Positions 17,772-25,780 of a stretch of 64,000 nt of DNA are shown here, piece after piece. The notes beneath the pieces were generated by a model. It saw nothing but the letters and a program-made list of their open reading frames with translations, was not told the DNA's origin and ran no database searches. Numbering within the stretch: the stretch's first letter is position 1; the number at the start of each line of letters is the position of its first letter. The position numbers and the translations under genes are program-made. Origin of the DNA: Selenomonas ruminantium subsp. ruminantium ATCC 12561 (GTDB taxonomy: Bacteria > Bacillota > Negativicutes > Selenomonadales > Selenomonadaceae); contig NZ_AUJE01000004.1 in the NCBI RefSeq assembly GCF_000424065.1, forward strand, positions 1 to 64,000. Reading direction: 5' to 3'.

Positions 17772-18885
17772 ATTCAAACCTCCCCTGACCATATTTATAC
17801 CAGGCCGCGCATACACCTTCCACCGACACCATGCAAGGGCCGATAGCGTGCGTAGGCACACAGGCCTTGCCAAACAGCGGACATTCCTTGGGCGTTACAA
17901 TGCCCCGCAAAACCTCGCCACAGCGGCAAGCGGTCTTTTTCACCACTGTCTCTACTTCCAGCGGCAAAACCTGCTCAATATCAAAGGCCGCATAATCAGC
18001 CTTCATCTTGAGCCCGGACAGGGGCACAATCCCCATGCCGCGCCAGCTTGTATCACAGGGCTCATAAACCTTATTGGTAATCGCCATGGATACGGGATTA
18101 CCCTCGGTCTTTACCACATCGGTGTACTCATTTTCCACCCTGGCTTCGCCGTTTGCCACCTGCTGCACCAAACGGTAAAGGCCGCGCAAAATCTGCAACG
18201 GCTCAAAGCCTGTAACCACGCCCGGCACGTGATACTTGCCGATTACCGGCTCATATACACCTGTTCCCGTGACCACCGATACATGCCCCGGCAGGATAAA
18301 ACCGTCCACATGGACTTCTTCATCGTTTAAGAGTGCTTCCATCACCGGTGGCACCAGTTTTTGCGCCGATAGCATGTATAGGTTCGTTATCCCCTGCTGC
18401 TCAGCCGCGAGCACCGTAGCGGCCGCCGTCGGTGCCGTGGTCTCAAAGCCCACCGCCAGAAAGATAACCTTCTTGTCCGGATTGTCCTTGGCAATCTGAA
18501 TGCTGTCCAGCGGCGAATACACAATGCGGATATCCGCACCATTGGTTTTCGCTTCATTGAGACTGGACTTGGAACCGGGAACTTTAAGCATATCGCCAAA
18601 GGTCGCGATAATCACATCATCACGCTGAGCGTAGGCAATGGCCTTATCCATATAATCGTCCGGCGTCACACAGACAGGACAACCGGGGCCGGATACAAGC
18701 TCCACCGAATCCGGTAAAATCTGCCGCAGGCCTGCGCGGAAAATCGCCACCGTATGCGTGCCACAGACTTCCATAAACCGCAATTTGCGACCGGTCGATG
18801 CAGCCAGTTCACCGATTTTTTGCACAAGTTCTTTGGCAAAAGCCCGTTCTTCCGCTTTCGTCAGTTTCTCCTTAACTTCCGTCAC
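17761..18885 (-). CDS. hypD: Hydrogenase maturation protein HypD
   Basis: 374 residues starting at GTG 18885. Motifs MEVCGTHT (about 38-45), GPGCPVC (about 66-72) and the C-terminal cysteine cluster (CRCGEVLRGIVTPKECPLFGKAC) fit the [4Fe-4S] HypD that, with HypC, assembles Fe(CN)2CO. Length is normal. The start codon overlaps the hypC stop (GTGA), so the two are translationally coupled, which suits proteins that form a complex. Confidence 0.96.
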   Translation of the reverse strand: MTEVKEKLTKAEERAFAKELVQKIGELAASTGRKLRFMEVCGTHTVAIFRAGLRQILPDSVELVSGPGCPVCVTPDDYMDKAIAYAQRDDVIIATFGDMLKVPGSKSSLNEAKTNGADIRIVYSPLDSIQIAKDNPDKKVIFLAVGFETTAPTAAATVLAAEQQGITNLYMLSAQKLVPPVMEALLNDEEVHVDGFILPGHVSVVTGTGVYEPVIGKYHVPGVVTGFEPLQILRGLYRLVQQVANGEARVENEYTDVVKTEGNPVSMAITNKVYEPCDTSWRGMGIVPLSGLKMKADYAAFDIEQVLPLEVETVVKKTACRCGEVLRGIVTPKECPLFGKACVPTHAIGPCMVSVEGVCAAWYKYGQGRFEYGK

Positions 18886-19118
18886 AGCTTATCCACCGTC
18901 CTTGGCGCTCCACGCATTTCTGCCATCAGGGCATAGGTTTCCTCTGCGTCCTTCTCCTCCACCTTCTGCATGGCAAAGCCGGCATGCACCAATACATAAT
19001 CCCCCAGCTTCGTCTCCGGCAGCAGCATCAGGCTCACATCACGAGTCACTCCCGCAATATCCACCGTGCCCATGGCATCCTTTATCGCAACTACTTTGGC
19101 AGGAACAGCCAAACACAT
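18882..19118 (-). CDS. hypC: Hydrogenase maturation chaperone HypC
   Basis: 78 residues from ATG 19118, preceded by GGAGG. The protein begins MCLAVPAKV; Cys2 is the residue that carries the iron-ligand intermediate and is essential in the family. A longer in-frame start upstream would bury this Cys and is rejected. An OB-fold chaperone that ferries the Fe(CN)2CO moiety between HypD and the hydrogenase large subunit. Unusually, a family A palindrome separates it from hyaD upstream in the operon. Confidence 0.95.
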   Translation of the reverse strand: MCLAVPAKVVAIKDAMGTVDIAGVTRDVSLMLLPETKLGDYVLVHAGFAMQKVEEKDAEETYALMAEMRGAPRTVDKL

Positions 19119-19203
19119 AGTATTACCTCCTAACACTTCATCCATCCCTCAACGGGAAGGATTTTGCTGACTACTGTCAACGCAAATATATTTCTGCTTG
19201 AAA

Positions 19204-19380
19204 CAGGGCGGCGGGCGTATTGTGCCGAAGCGTTTGCCTCTTAGCGTTAAGAAATTATTTTTGCCGCCTGTGAAAATGCCTACTGTTTGAGCGCAGCGAG
19301 TTTAGGCATTTTCATAGGCATCAGGCAAAAATAATTTTAGCTAAGCGGCAAAGCGCAGGAACAATACGACCGCCGTCCTG
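19204..19380 (+). repeat. Family A palindromic element, copy A1
   Basis: A near-perfect 177-nt palindrome. Helices: 19204-19223 with 19361-19380 (18 of 20), CTTAGC 19240-19245 with 19340-19345, 19254-19265 with 19324-19335 (12 of 12), 19271-19282 with 19303-19314 (12 of 12). Apical loop around 19283-19302 contains TTTGAGCGCAGCGAGTTT. Internal loops GTTAAGAAA and TTTTA are shared with copies A3 and A4. It fills the gap between hyaD and hypC. Confidence 0.85.
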
Positions 19381-19392
19381 TGCCACCACGCA

Positions 19393-19983
19393 TTATCTTA
19401 TTGCTGAGAAATCCTCTGCAACTTTATTGTAATCCATATCGTCAACATGCTCACGTTTGCGCGGCTCAATCCCCCAGTTTTTGAGTTCCTTGAGCGCCTG
19501 CTCCACCATCTGCGGCAGCAGTTTCATCATACCATCCGACAACTCAACGCCGGCCTCCACATCATAGGGCTGCGCGCCAATGACCACCACATCGGGAATC
19601 TTATGCCCCGTAACGGTTAAGAGCCCCAGCACGTCCTGTATGCCGACCTCATGAGCCGATAATTTATCCTGAAAATGCTCCATCACATCATCATTATGAA
19701 AACGGAATGTCGTGCCCGGCTCCGCCCCGCCATTGATGGAATCAATGACCAAGAGTTTCTCTGTACCCGTAACATACTGCGTGAGTTCAATGCCCAGCGT
19801 ACCGCCATCCACAATCTGCACGGAATCAGGAAATTCATAATGCTTGTCGAGGTATTCCGCCACCCGCACGCCAAAACCTTCGTCGCGCAGAATGACATTG
19901 CCGATGCCCAAAATCGTCACTTCGTTTTTGTAAAGCACATTATCCAGACTGGACTTCCCGCCAGCCGCAAATACATCAGCCAT
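19393..19983 (-). CDS. hyaD: [NiFe]-hydrogenase maturation endopeptidase (HyaD/HybD type)
   Basis: 196 residues. ILGIGNVILRDEGFG near residue 25, with the nickel-sensing Glu, VIDSINGG near 80 and SAHEVGIQDVLGL near 108 are the conserved metal-site blocks of this protease family. It removes the C-terminal tail of the large subunit after nickel insertion; the large subunit here has a 24-residue tail beyond the last His. It lies 2 bp after hypB. The C-terminal extension past about residue 165 is charged and not typical. Confidence 0.93.
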   Translation of the reverse strand: MADVFAAGGKSSLDNVLYKNEVTILGIGNVILRDEGFGVRVAEYLDKHYEFPDSVQIVDGGTLGIELTQYVTGTEKLLVIDSINGGAEPGTTFRFHNDDVMEHFQDKLSAHEVGIQDVLGLLTVTGHKIPDVVVIGAQPYDVEAGVELSDGMMKLLPQMVEQALKELKNWGIEPRKREHVDDMDYNKVAEDFSAIR

Positions 19984-19985
19984 GC

Positions 19986-20645
19986 TTACTGTCCTTTCTT
20001 GGCGGCAATCTTTTTCAGCAGCCAGTCACACCATTCTTCAATGCCCTGCCCCTTGGTGCAGGAAACTTCCAGCACCTCAATGCCCGGGTGCAGGCTCGTA
20101 ATATCCTTCTTGGCCGAATCCATATTAAAATTGCAATACGGTGCCAAATCCACCTTGTTCAGCAGGGCGATTTCGCTTTCCTTGAACATCAGCGGATACT
20201 TTAAGGGCTTATCATCGCCCTCAGTCACGGAGAGCACCACTGCTCTGGCATCTTCGCCAAGCGGGAATTCTGCAGGGCAGACGAGATTGCCGACATTTTC
20301 CACCACCAGCAAATCCAGCTCATCCAGATTCATTTCCTTGACGGTCTTCTGCACCATATTGGCATCGAGGTGGCAGCCGCCCGCCGTATTAATCTGAATC
20401 ACCGGCACGCCGTATTTATCAATACGTTCCGCATCCTTGCTCGTAAAGAGGTCTCCCTCGATAACCGCCATCTTGATTTTATCTTTAAGGCGCTCCATGG
20501 TCTTTTCGAGCACAGAGGTCTTTCCTGCCCCCGGCGAGCCCATGAAATTCAGCACAAAGACCTTTTTATCCTGAAACATCGCCTGATTTTCGGCGGCGAT
20601 ACGGTCATTTTCGCCCAAAATATTTTTGATAACCTTAATTTCCAT
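19986..20645 (-). CDS. hypB: Hydrogenase nickel-insertion GTPase HypB
   Basis: 219 residues. SIMIBI GTPase with P-loop GSPGAGKTS near residues 36-44, EGDLFTSKDAERI, VENVGNLVCPAEF and NKVDLAPY (the guanine motif). The N-terminal His-rich nickel store seen in some HypBs is absent; the conserved Cys and His at the metal site (GGCHLDA near 91) are present. It works with HypA to deliver nickel. The hypA stop and hypB start share one base (TGATG), implying coupled translation. Confidence 0.96.
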   Translation of the reverse strand: MEIKVIKNILGENDRIAAENQAMFQDKKVFVLNFMGSPGAGKTSVLEKTMERLKDKIKMAVIEGDLFTSKDAERIDKYGVPVIQINTAGGCHLDANMVQKTVKEMNLDELDLLVVENVGNLVCPAEFPLGEDARAVVLSVTEGDDKPLKYPLMFKESEIALLNKVDLAPYCNFNMDSAKKDITSLHPGIEVLEVSCTKGQGIEEWCDWLLKKIAAKKGQ

Positions 20646-20986
20646 CAGTCTACCTCCAAATATTCCACCTGCATCTCCCGGCCGGAAATAGTCGTAAGCA
20701 CGCCATTTTCACATTCCGGGCACCAGAAATCATAATGTTCGATATGAAACTCCTTGCCACATTTGCTGCATCTGCCGATAAGCGGGACATGTTTTATCTT
20801 CAGCTGCGCCCCTTCAGCAATCGTGCCCTGCACCAGCATATTAAAGGAGAATTCCAAGGAGTCCACCTCTACGCCGGACATTTCTCCTAGCAGCAAGCCA
20901 ACTTCGTTGACCTTCTGCGCATTGTTCCGCTTGGCATAATCCAATGCAATATCCAAAATTCCCTCGGCAATGGCCATCTCATGCAT
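20645..20986 (-). CDS. hypA: Hydrogenase nickel chaperone HypA
   Basis: 113 residues from ATG 20986, supported by GAGGTGG upstream and by the required MHEM N-terminus whose His2 binds nickel. The zinc domain has CSKC and CPEC pairs. Length and layout match HypA. A longer upstream in-frame start is rejected because it would displace His2. Confidence 0.96.
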   Translation of the reverse strand: MHEMAIAEGILDIALDYAKRNNAQKVNEVGLLLGEMSGVEVDSLEFSFNMLVQGTIAEGAQLKIKHVPLIGRCSKCGKEFHIEHYDFWCPECENGVLTTISGREMQVEYLEVD

Positions 20987-21039
20987 AGTTTTCCACCTCG
21001 TTTGCATCTTTCGGGAGCGTTCCCCCAGCCGACACATAA

Positions 21040-21085
21040 TGAAAACGCCTTCCCCGCCAACACTAATAAGGGCAGGGAAGGCGTA
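21040..21085 (-). terminator. Possible terminator before hypA
   Basis: ACGCCTTCCC and GGGAAGGCGT-type arms flank a loop; on the minus strand the stem ends in GTTTTC. It follows the small metal-binding gene at 21101 and may partially end that transcript before hypA. Confidence 0.5.
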
Positions 21086-21100
21086 ATCCTAAGCTGTGAT

Positions 21101-21346
21101 TTACAGGATGGCATCCAATCCACGAGCATGCAAAGCCTTCAGAATATCGCCAAGCTTCGTCTTCTCCGGATTGTAATCCACCGTAGTCTCACCATCATGC
21201 GCATGGATGTGAACATACAGAACCCCGGGCATTCCCAGAAGTTCCTTTTCCACTTCCTGAGCAATCTCCTCAGTATAACCATGCACGATAAACTGCAGAC
21301 GGGTGTTTGCGCCACCCTCATGCCCGCAGCCACACTCTTTACACAT
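21101..21346 (-). CDS. Small HMA-like, Cys-rich N-terminus protein
   Basis: 81 residues, RBS GAGGAGG nine nt before ATG 21346. It begins MCKECGCGHEGG, a CxxCxC cluster with a His, and continues with a ferredoxin-like beta-alpha-beta pattern like heavy-metal-associated domains (LLGMPGVLYVHIHAHDGETTVDYNP). The canonical HMA metal-binding CxxC in the first loop is not where it should be; the cysteines are moved to the very N-terminus. It lies inside the hydrogenase operon between hyaC and hypA, which suggests a metal-delivery role (inference). Confidence 0.7.
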   Translation of the reverse strand: MCKECGCGHEGGANTRLQFIVHGYTEEIAQEVEKELLGMPGVLYVHIHAHDGETTVDYNPEKTKLGDILKALHARGLDAIL

Positions 21347-21389
21347 TGGGCAGATCCTCCTCTATTATAAAAATCATGCGTACCCGTCA

Positions 21390-21500
21390 CCTGGCGCTCA
21401 TGGATGAGCGCCTGCGGACGTAAATCGCGTGATGCGATTTCAGTCCGCTGTTTCTTTTGGTCCTTTTCTTTGCACCAAAGAAAAGGACAGAAATTACGCA
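21390..21500. repeat. Multi-hairpin intergenic repeat, type C
   Basis: Three adjacent perfect hairpins: GGCGCTCA/TGAGCGCC (21393-21412), an AAATCGC/GCGATTT stem closed by CGGAC/GTCCG (about 21415-21455), and a 13-bp stem GTCCTTTTCTTTG (21470-21482) with 21486-21498. It resembles interspersed repeats of this wording that I have seen in many bacterial genomes. It lies between hyaC and the HMA-like gene in the operon. Confidence 0.6.
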
Positions 21501-21552
21501 TTAACAATAACCACTAGCCCTACTTGCCCATTGTGGTCAAGTAACAACTAAA

Positions 21553-22248
21553 TCACTTCAGCGTCCCATCAAGATGACCTGCATCACGCGGTTCATGCGC
21601 CAGGATCTTGCTGCCGGAGAACATGGAGGATACTTCACTTTCACCTTCCATAAATTCTGCACGGATAACCATGTAAACATGGCCGATAGCAAAGAGGATA
21701 ATACCCCAAGCTACATAATGATGTACGAGATGTGCCATCATTTCACCGCCCAACAGCGGGATAATCCAACCAAAAAGTGTACCGCCGATACCAAACGGGT
21801 CCGTCATATAGTAAATGCCGAAACCGGTGATAATCTCGATAAGCACCAACACATACAGGAACGCATAAGAGCAGCGCGCCAGCGGGTTACGCAGATAGGA
21901 CGCATGCTCTGCCTTCAGGAACATATAGTGCATTGCCACATCTACGGTATTACGGTAGAAATATCCCTTCCATACATGGGGGAACAACCGGTCACCACGA
22001 TTGATGATGAAACCATAGATTTTAAAGATAAAGGAAGCACTGAACAGATAGGCTGCGAGAAAATGGATATTGCGGATATTATCCACGGTCATGCCGGAGA
22101 ACGTCGGCTCAGACGAATAGATAATCCACGGGCTGGTAATCATCAAGCCTGTAACAAACAGCACACAGATGGCTACCACCATAATCCAATGAAAGATCCG
22201 CAGCCAAGGACTAAACAGGTAATATTCCCTGCGAACTACTTCTTTCAT
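21553..22248 (-). CDS. hyaC: [NiFe] hydrogenase cytochrome b subunit
   Basis: 231 residues with four to five membrane helices. Conserved haem-ligand histidines are visible in RIFHWIM (helix 1), IRNIHFLAAY (helix 2), and AHLVHHYVAWGIILFAIGHVY (last helices). This is the membrane anchor that takes electrons from the periplasmic hydrogenase small subunit and reduces menaquinone. It follows hyaB by 20 nt. Family length is normal. Confidence 0.93.
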   Translation of the reverse strand: MKEVVRREYYLFSPWLRIFHWIMVVAICVLFVTGLMITSPWIIYSSEPTFSGMTVDNIRNIHFLAAYLFSASFIFKIYGFIINRGDRLFPHVWKGYFYRNTVDVAMHYMFLKAEHASYLRNPLARCSYAFLYVLVLIEIITGFGIYYMTDPFGIGGTLFGWIIPLLGGEMMAHLVHHYVAWGIILFAIGHVYMVIRAEFMEGESEVSSMFSGSKILAHEPRDAGHLDGTLK

Positions 22249-22268
22249 AGCTTTTTCCTTTCTGCAGA

Positions 22269-24176
22269 TTACTTGTCCACCCGGGTACCGGAGTACGGGT
22301 CCGTAGTGATGACGTTAATCTTCTCCCCCTTGGCATTGAACATATGCGTTGCACAGGCCATGCAGGGGTCAAAGGAGCGGATAACCTTCACGATTTCGAG
22401 CGGCTTGTCAGGCACTTTCACCTGCGTGTCCTTCATGGCCATTTCGTATGCGCCATTGCCAGCATCATCATCACGCGGGCAGGCATTCCAAGTCGTCGGT
22501 ACAATGCACTGATAGTTGTCCGTCTTGCCGTCCTTGATGGTGATGTAATGGGACAGAGCGCCACGGGGTGCTTCGTAAAGGCCAACACCTTTGCATTCTT
22601 TCGGCCAGGTGCTGATATCCCATTTATCGGAGTTAGCCACCTTGGTATCGCCACTCTTGATATTGGCAATGAGCTTGTCAAAGAAGAACTTATTGATTTC
22701 AGCAGCCAGCTGGCAGTCGAGTGCACGGGCAGCCGTACGGCCTACCATCGTGGGCAGCCATACTTCCGGAGCCAGGCCCAGAACCTTGGAAACTGCATCG
22801 AGCTGGTCAAGCATCATCTTTTCTGCCCAGGTCATATCCGGCAGCAGGCCCTTCTTCGCCTTAGTGTAGATGATGATATAACGGGCCAGCGGGCCAACTT
22901 CACAGAGTTTGCCTTTCCATTTCGGCGTCTTCAGCCAGGAATATTTGCCGCTTTCATTGAGCGCCTTCCAATCCGTTTCCGTGCCTTCTTTAGGAGCGGT
23001 GAACTTAGGTGCAGTAACACCTTCCCAAGGATGGCGGTCTTTCTTCCCGGCAGGATACTCGTACCAAGCGTGGTCAACGCTTTCCGTAATATTTTCCGTC
23101 GTAACATCTTCTGCGGTTACCTCCGTGAACTTCGCAGCTGCGAGGCCCTTGCCGAAGTCTTCAACTACACCATTGCAGCGGATTAAGAGGTTCTTGAAGA
23201 AACCGCCATCGCTGGTGCCCGTATAGCCTTCAATCGGATATGCACCATAGCCCAGCACACAGGTCTTGGCCATGCCGCCGCCATCTACGCGGCCAGCTTT
23301 CACATAAATTGCGCCAATGGCCAGCAGATCCGGCAGATAGTAGTTGTTCACGAGACTTCTGCCCATATTGATGGCTCTGTCCACGATTTCGAGGCGAGCC
23401 GTGTTCACCGGCGCATTGCCATCGTCAAGCGAGATGGAGCAGGGCATGCCGCCAACCACATAATGCGGATGCGGGTTCTTGCCACCGAATATAACGTGCG
23501 GCGTAACCAGTTCACGCTGCTTGTCCAGCATTTCGAGATAATGCGCTACAGCCAGGAGATGAACTTCTGGCGGCAGCAGCTTGTAATCGGGATGATCCCA
23601 CCAGTTGGCGGAGAAAATCCCCAGCTGACCGCTTTCCACGATAGCTTTTACCTTACCCTTGATCTGTTCAAAATACTGGGGCGTAGCTGCCGGGAAATCA
23701 TGCTCATAAGCTTCCGTTACAGAAGTATCCGGTGCACGGAACGGCAGTTTATAGGTATTGAGGAGCGTGTTCTGCAGATTAGCTGTAGCAATGGCATCTG
23801 CAGCCAATGCCTCTACCGGGCTGACCCAGTCCAGGGCATGGAGGTGATAGAAATGCACGATATGATCCTGCACCGTCAGCGTTGCCGCCATGATGTTACG
23901 GATATAATTGGCATTCTTCGGAATCGCAATGCCCAAAGCATCCTCTACCGCACGGACAGAACCCAAGGCATGTGCCGTGGTGCAAACACCGCAGATACGC
24001 TGGATATACGCCCATGCATCACGGGGGTCACGGTCTTTCATAACCAGTTCCAGACCACGCCAGGCAGTACCGGAGGAAAGAGCGTCAGTGACTTTCCCCG
24101 TTGCTTCATCAACCTGTACCTCAACACGAAGATGACCTTCTATGCGAGTTACCGGATCTACTACTACATGTTTCAT
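22269..24176 (-). CDS. hyaB: [NiFe] hydrogenase large subunit (group 1 uptake type)
   Basis: 635 residues. The active-site cysteines are in RICGVC (C62, C65) near the N-terminus and DPCMACATH (C605, C608) near the C-terminus. After H611 there is a 24-residue tail that HyaD should cleave after nickel insertion. It has no export signal and should be carried out with the Tat-exported small subunit. With HyaA and HyaC it forms a periplasmic H2-oxidising complex linked to quinone. Group 1 assignment is inferred from the partner proteins. Confidence 0.96.
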   Translation of the reverse strand: MKHVVVDPVTRIEGHLRVEVQVDEATGKVTDALSSGTAWRGLELVMKDRDPRDAWAYIQRICGVCTTAHALGSVRAVEDALGIAIPKNANYIRNIMAATLTVQDHIVHFYHLHALDWVSPVEALAADAIATANLQNTLLNTYKLPFRAPDTSVTEAYEHDFPAATPQYFEQIKGKVKAIVESGQLGIFSANWWDHPDYKLLPPEVHLLAVAHYLEMLDKQRELVTPHVIFGGKNPHPHYVVGGMPCSISLDDGNAPVNTARLEIVDRAINMGRSLVNNYYLPDLLAIGAIYVKAGRVDGGGMAKTCVLGYGAYPIEGYTGTSDGGFFKNLLIRCNGVVEDFGKGLAAAKFTEVTAEDVTTENITESVDHAWYEYPAGKKDRHPWEGVTAPKFTAPKEGTETDWKALNESGKYSWLKTPKWKGKLCEVGPLARYIIIYTKAKKGLLPDMTWAEKMMLDQLDAVSKVLGLAPEVWLPTMVGRTAARALDCQLAAEINKFFFDKLIANIKSGDTKVANSDKWDISTWPKECKGVGLYEAPRGALSHYITIKDGKTDNYQCIVPTTWNACPRDDDAGNGAYEMAMKDTQVKVPDKPLEIVKVIRSFDPCMACATHMFNAKGEKINVITTDPYSGTRVDK

Positions 24177-24192
24177 TTATTCACCTGCTCCC

Positions 24193-25263
24193 TTATTCCT
24201 TCTCTGCCGCTTCACGTTTCTGCTTCTGCACAACGCTCATCGCGCCATGGGCAGCTACACCAGCTGCCGTAGCTACGGCCATAGCAGCACCGATTTTATC
24301 CACATTGCCCAACGGGCCATATTCCGGCATGCGCGTGGTCAGCGGATCTTCGTCCCAGAAATGCGCATTGGAACAGCCAATGCAGGGTGCACCGGACTGA
24401 ATCGGATAGCTCATGCCCTGGAACCAGCGCAGATTGCCGCAGGAATTGTACGTCTCGGGGCCGCGGCAGCCCAGCTTGTAGAGACACCAGCCGGCTTTTG
24501 CTCCCGCATCATCAAAGCGTTCTGCAAACATACCGGCATCAAAGAAGGGACGACGATAGCAGGTATCGTGAATACGATTGCCATAGAACTGCTTGGGACG
24601 GCCTTCATTATCCAGCGGCGGCACGGTGCCAAAGAGGGCAACATGCATAACCACGCCCGTCATAACTTCCGGAATCGGCGGGCAGCCCGGCACATTTACA
24701 ACCGGCGTACGGCCAGCAAAAACAGAGATACCCGAAGACCCCGTCGGATTCGGCTTTGCAGCCTGAATACCACCGGATACGGCGCAGGTACCATAAGCGA
24801 TAACAGCAGCAGCATTCTGAGCAGCGTGCTGCAGGGTATGTACAAAAGGCTTGCCGCCGGACATGCAGTAAATGCCATTGTCCTTCGTGCATACAGCACC
24901 TTCTACGCACAAGATGTACTGCCCCTTGTACTTATTGATGGTTTCTTCCAAGTGCGCCTCGAACGGCTCACCGCTGGCAGCACTTAACAGATGATCATAC
25001 TCCAGCGCAATCTGGCTCAATACCAAATCCGATGCAAGCGGTGCACCGGAACGGATAAATGACTCATCACACCCCGTACATTCATGTCCATGAATCCAGA
25101 CTACTACCGGCAACGGCTTCTTTTCGGCAGCTTCCACCACCTTGGACACCTGGTCCGTACTGAGTCCCATCAGGGACGTCAGTGCAACACAGCTTTTCAC
25201 AAAACTGCGGCGGCTCATGCCTTTTCTGAGATATACATCCCACATACTCTCCCGTTTGTCCAC
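24193..25263 (-). CDS. hyaA: [NiFe] hydrogenase small subunit, Tat-exported
   Basis: 356 residues. Twin-arginine signal SRRSFVK at residues 17-23. Proximal cluster begins with HECTGCDES, the standard form with Gly between the cysteines, not the six-cysteine TCC form of oxygen-tolerant enzymes. Distal and medial cluster residues are present: HDTCYRRP, GCRGPETYNSCG, and GAPCIGC followed by FWD. A C-terminal hydrophobic helix (about 325-345) anchors it in the membrane. It is the first gene of the hyaABC-hyp operon. Confidence 0.96.
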   Translation of the reverse strand: MDKRESMWDVYLRKGMSRRSFVKSCVALTSLMGLSTDQVSKVVEAAEKKPLPVVVWIHGHECTGCDESFIRSGAPLASDLVLSQIALEYDHLLSAASGEPFEAHLEETINKYKGQYILCVEGAVCTKDNGIYCMSGGKPFVHTLQHAAQNAAAVIAYGTCAVSGGIQAAKPNPTGSSGISVFAGRTPVVNVPGCPPIPEVMTGVVMHVALFGTVPPLDNEGRPKQFYGNRIHDTCYRRPFFDAGMFAERFDDAGAKAGWCLYKLGCRGPETYNSCGNLRWFQGMSYPIQSGAPCIGCSNAHFWDEDPLTTRMPEYGPLGNVDKIGAAMAVATAAGVAAHGAMSVVQKQKREAAEKE

Positions 25264-25585
25264 GTTTTTACCTCCTCTTGATTATCCTTGCATAATTACC
25301 ATAGATTTAACCGCTGGCTCGAATACGGCACAATAAAAAAAATCTATTGGCGAATACTCTTATTATACGCTGAAAAAATACAAAATGCTATATATCATTA
25401 CAATAATTCGCAATAAATCAAATTTATTTTATCATGGCAATGTATCAAGGATATTCTTTGATAAACAGGACTTATAATGCCCATATTCCATAGGTCTACT
25501 ATATTTTCCATTTCGCCATAACCTCTCCTTTTTCCTGCTGTAAAAAAAGTTTTGTGATAAATATATAAAAATTCGACGGCCTATC
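25264..25585 (-). promoter_or_regulatory. Upstream region of the hydrogenase operon
   Basis: About 320 AT-rich bases without a gene. A minus-strand TATAAT lies at 25367-25362 with a poor -35, suggesting a regulated promoter. A perfect inverted repeat TATCAA-N9-TTGATA occupies 25443-25463, about 80 bp upstream of that -10 box, and could be an activator or anaerobic-regulator site. No known FNR or Rex consensus in the right orientation was found. Confidence 0.4.
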
Positions 25586-25614
25586 TTGCAAAACAATAAC
25601 AACCGCGGTATACT
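25586..25614 (+). promoter_or_regulatory. Promoter of tRNA-Ala
   Basis: -35 TTGCAA (25586-25591), 17-bp spacer, -10 TATACT (25609-25614), 27 nt before the mature tRNA 5' end. Confidence 0.65.
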
Positions 25615-25641
25615 GAAAAAGGTTTTTGAAAATCACCATAC

Positions 25642-25717
25642 GGGGACGTAGCTCAGCTGGGAGAGCACCAGGTTCGCAATCTGGGGGTCGAGGGTTCAAT
25701 CCCCTTCGTCTCCACCA
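25642..25717 (+). tRNA. tRNA-Ala (anticodon CGC)
   Basis: A 76-nt cloverleaf with encoded CCA. Acceptor GGGGACG pairs with CGTCTCC including the G3:U70 pair that marks alanine tRNAs. D arm GCTC...GAGC, anticodon arm CCAGG-TTCGCAA-TCTGG with anticodon CGC, T arm containing TTCAATC. It reads the GCG alanine codon, which is frequent in this DNA. Confidence 0.95.
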
Positions 25718-25731
25718 AAATTGAAGTTTAA

Positions 25732-25760
25732 GCCTTCCTTATATTGGGAAGGTTTTTTCT
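25732..25760 (+). terminator. Terminator of the tRNA-Ala transcript
   Basis: Stem CCTTCC/GGAAGG (25734-25739 and about 25747-25752) followed by TTTTTT. It lies between the tRNA and the MFS gene start. Confidence 0.8.
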
Positions 25761-25780
25761 ATATTCAGGAGCACTTTCTT

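Noticed and set aside
17772-17873. Longer HypE start at 17873
   Set aside because: It lies inside hypD, lacks an RBS and adds residues not found in HypE; ATG 17771 has both signals.
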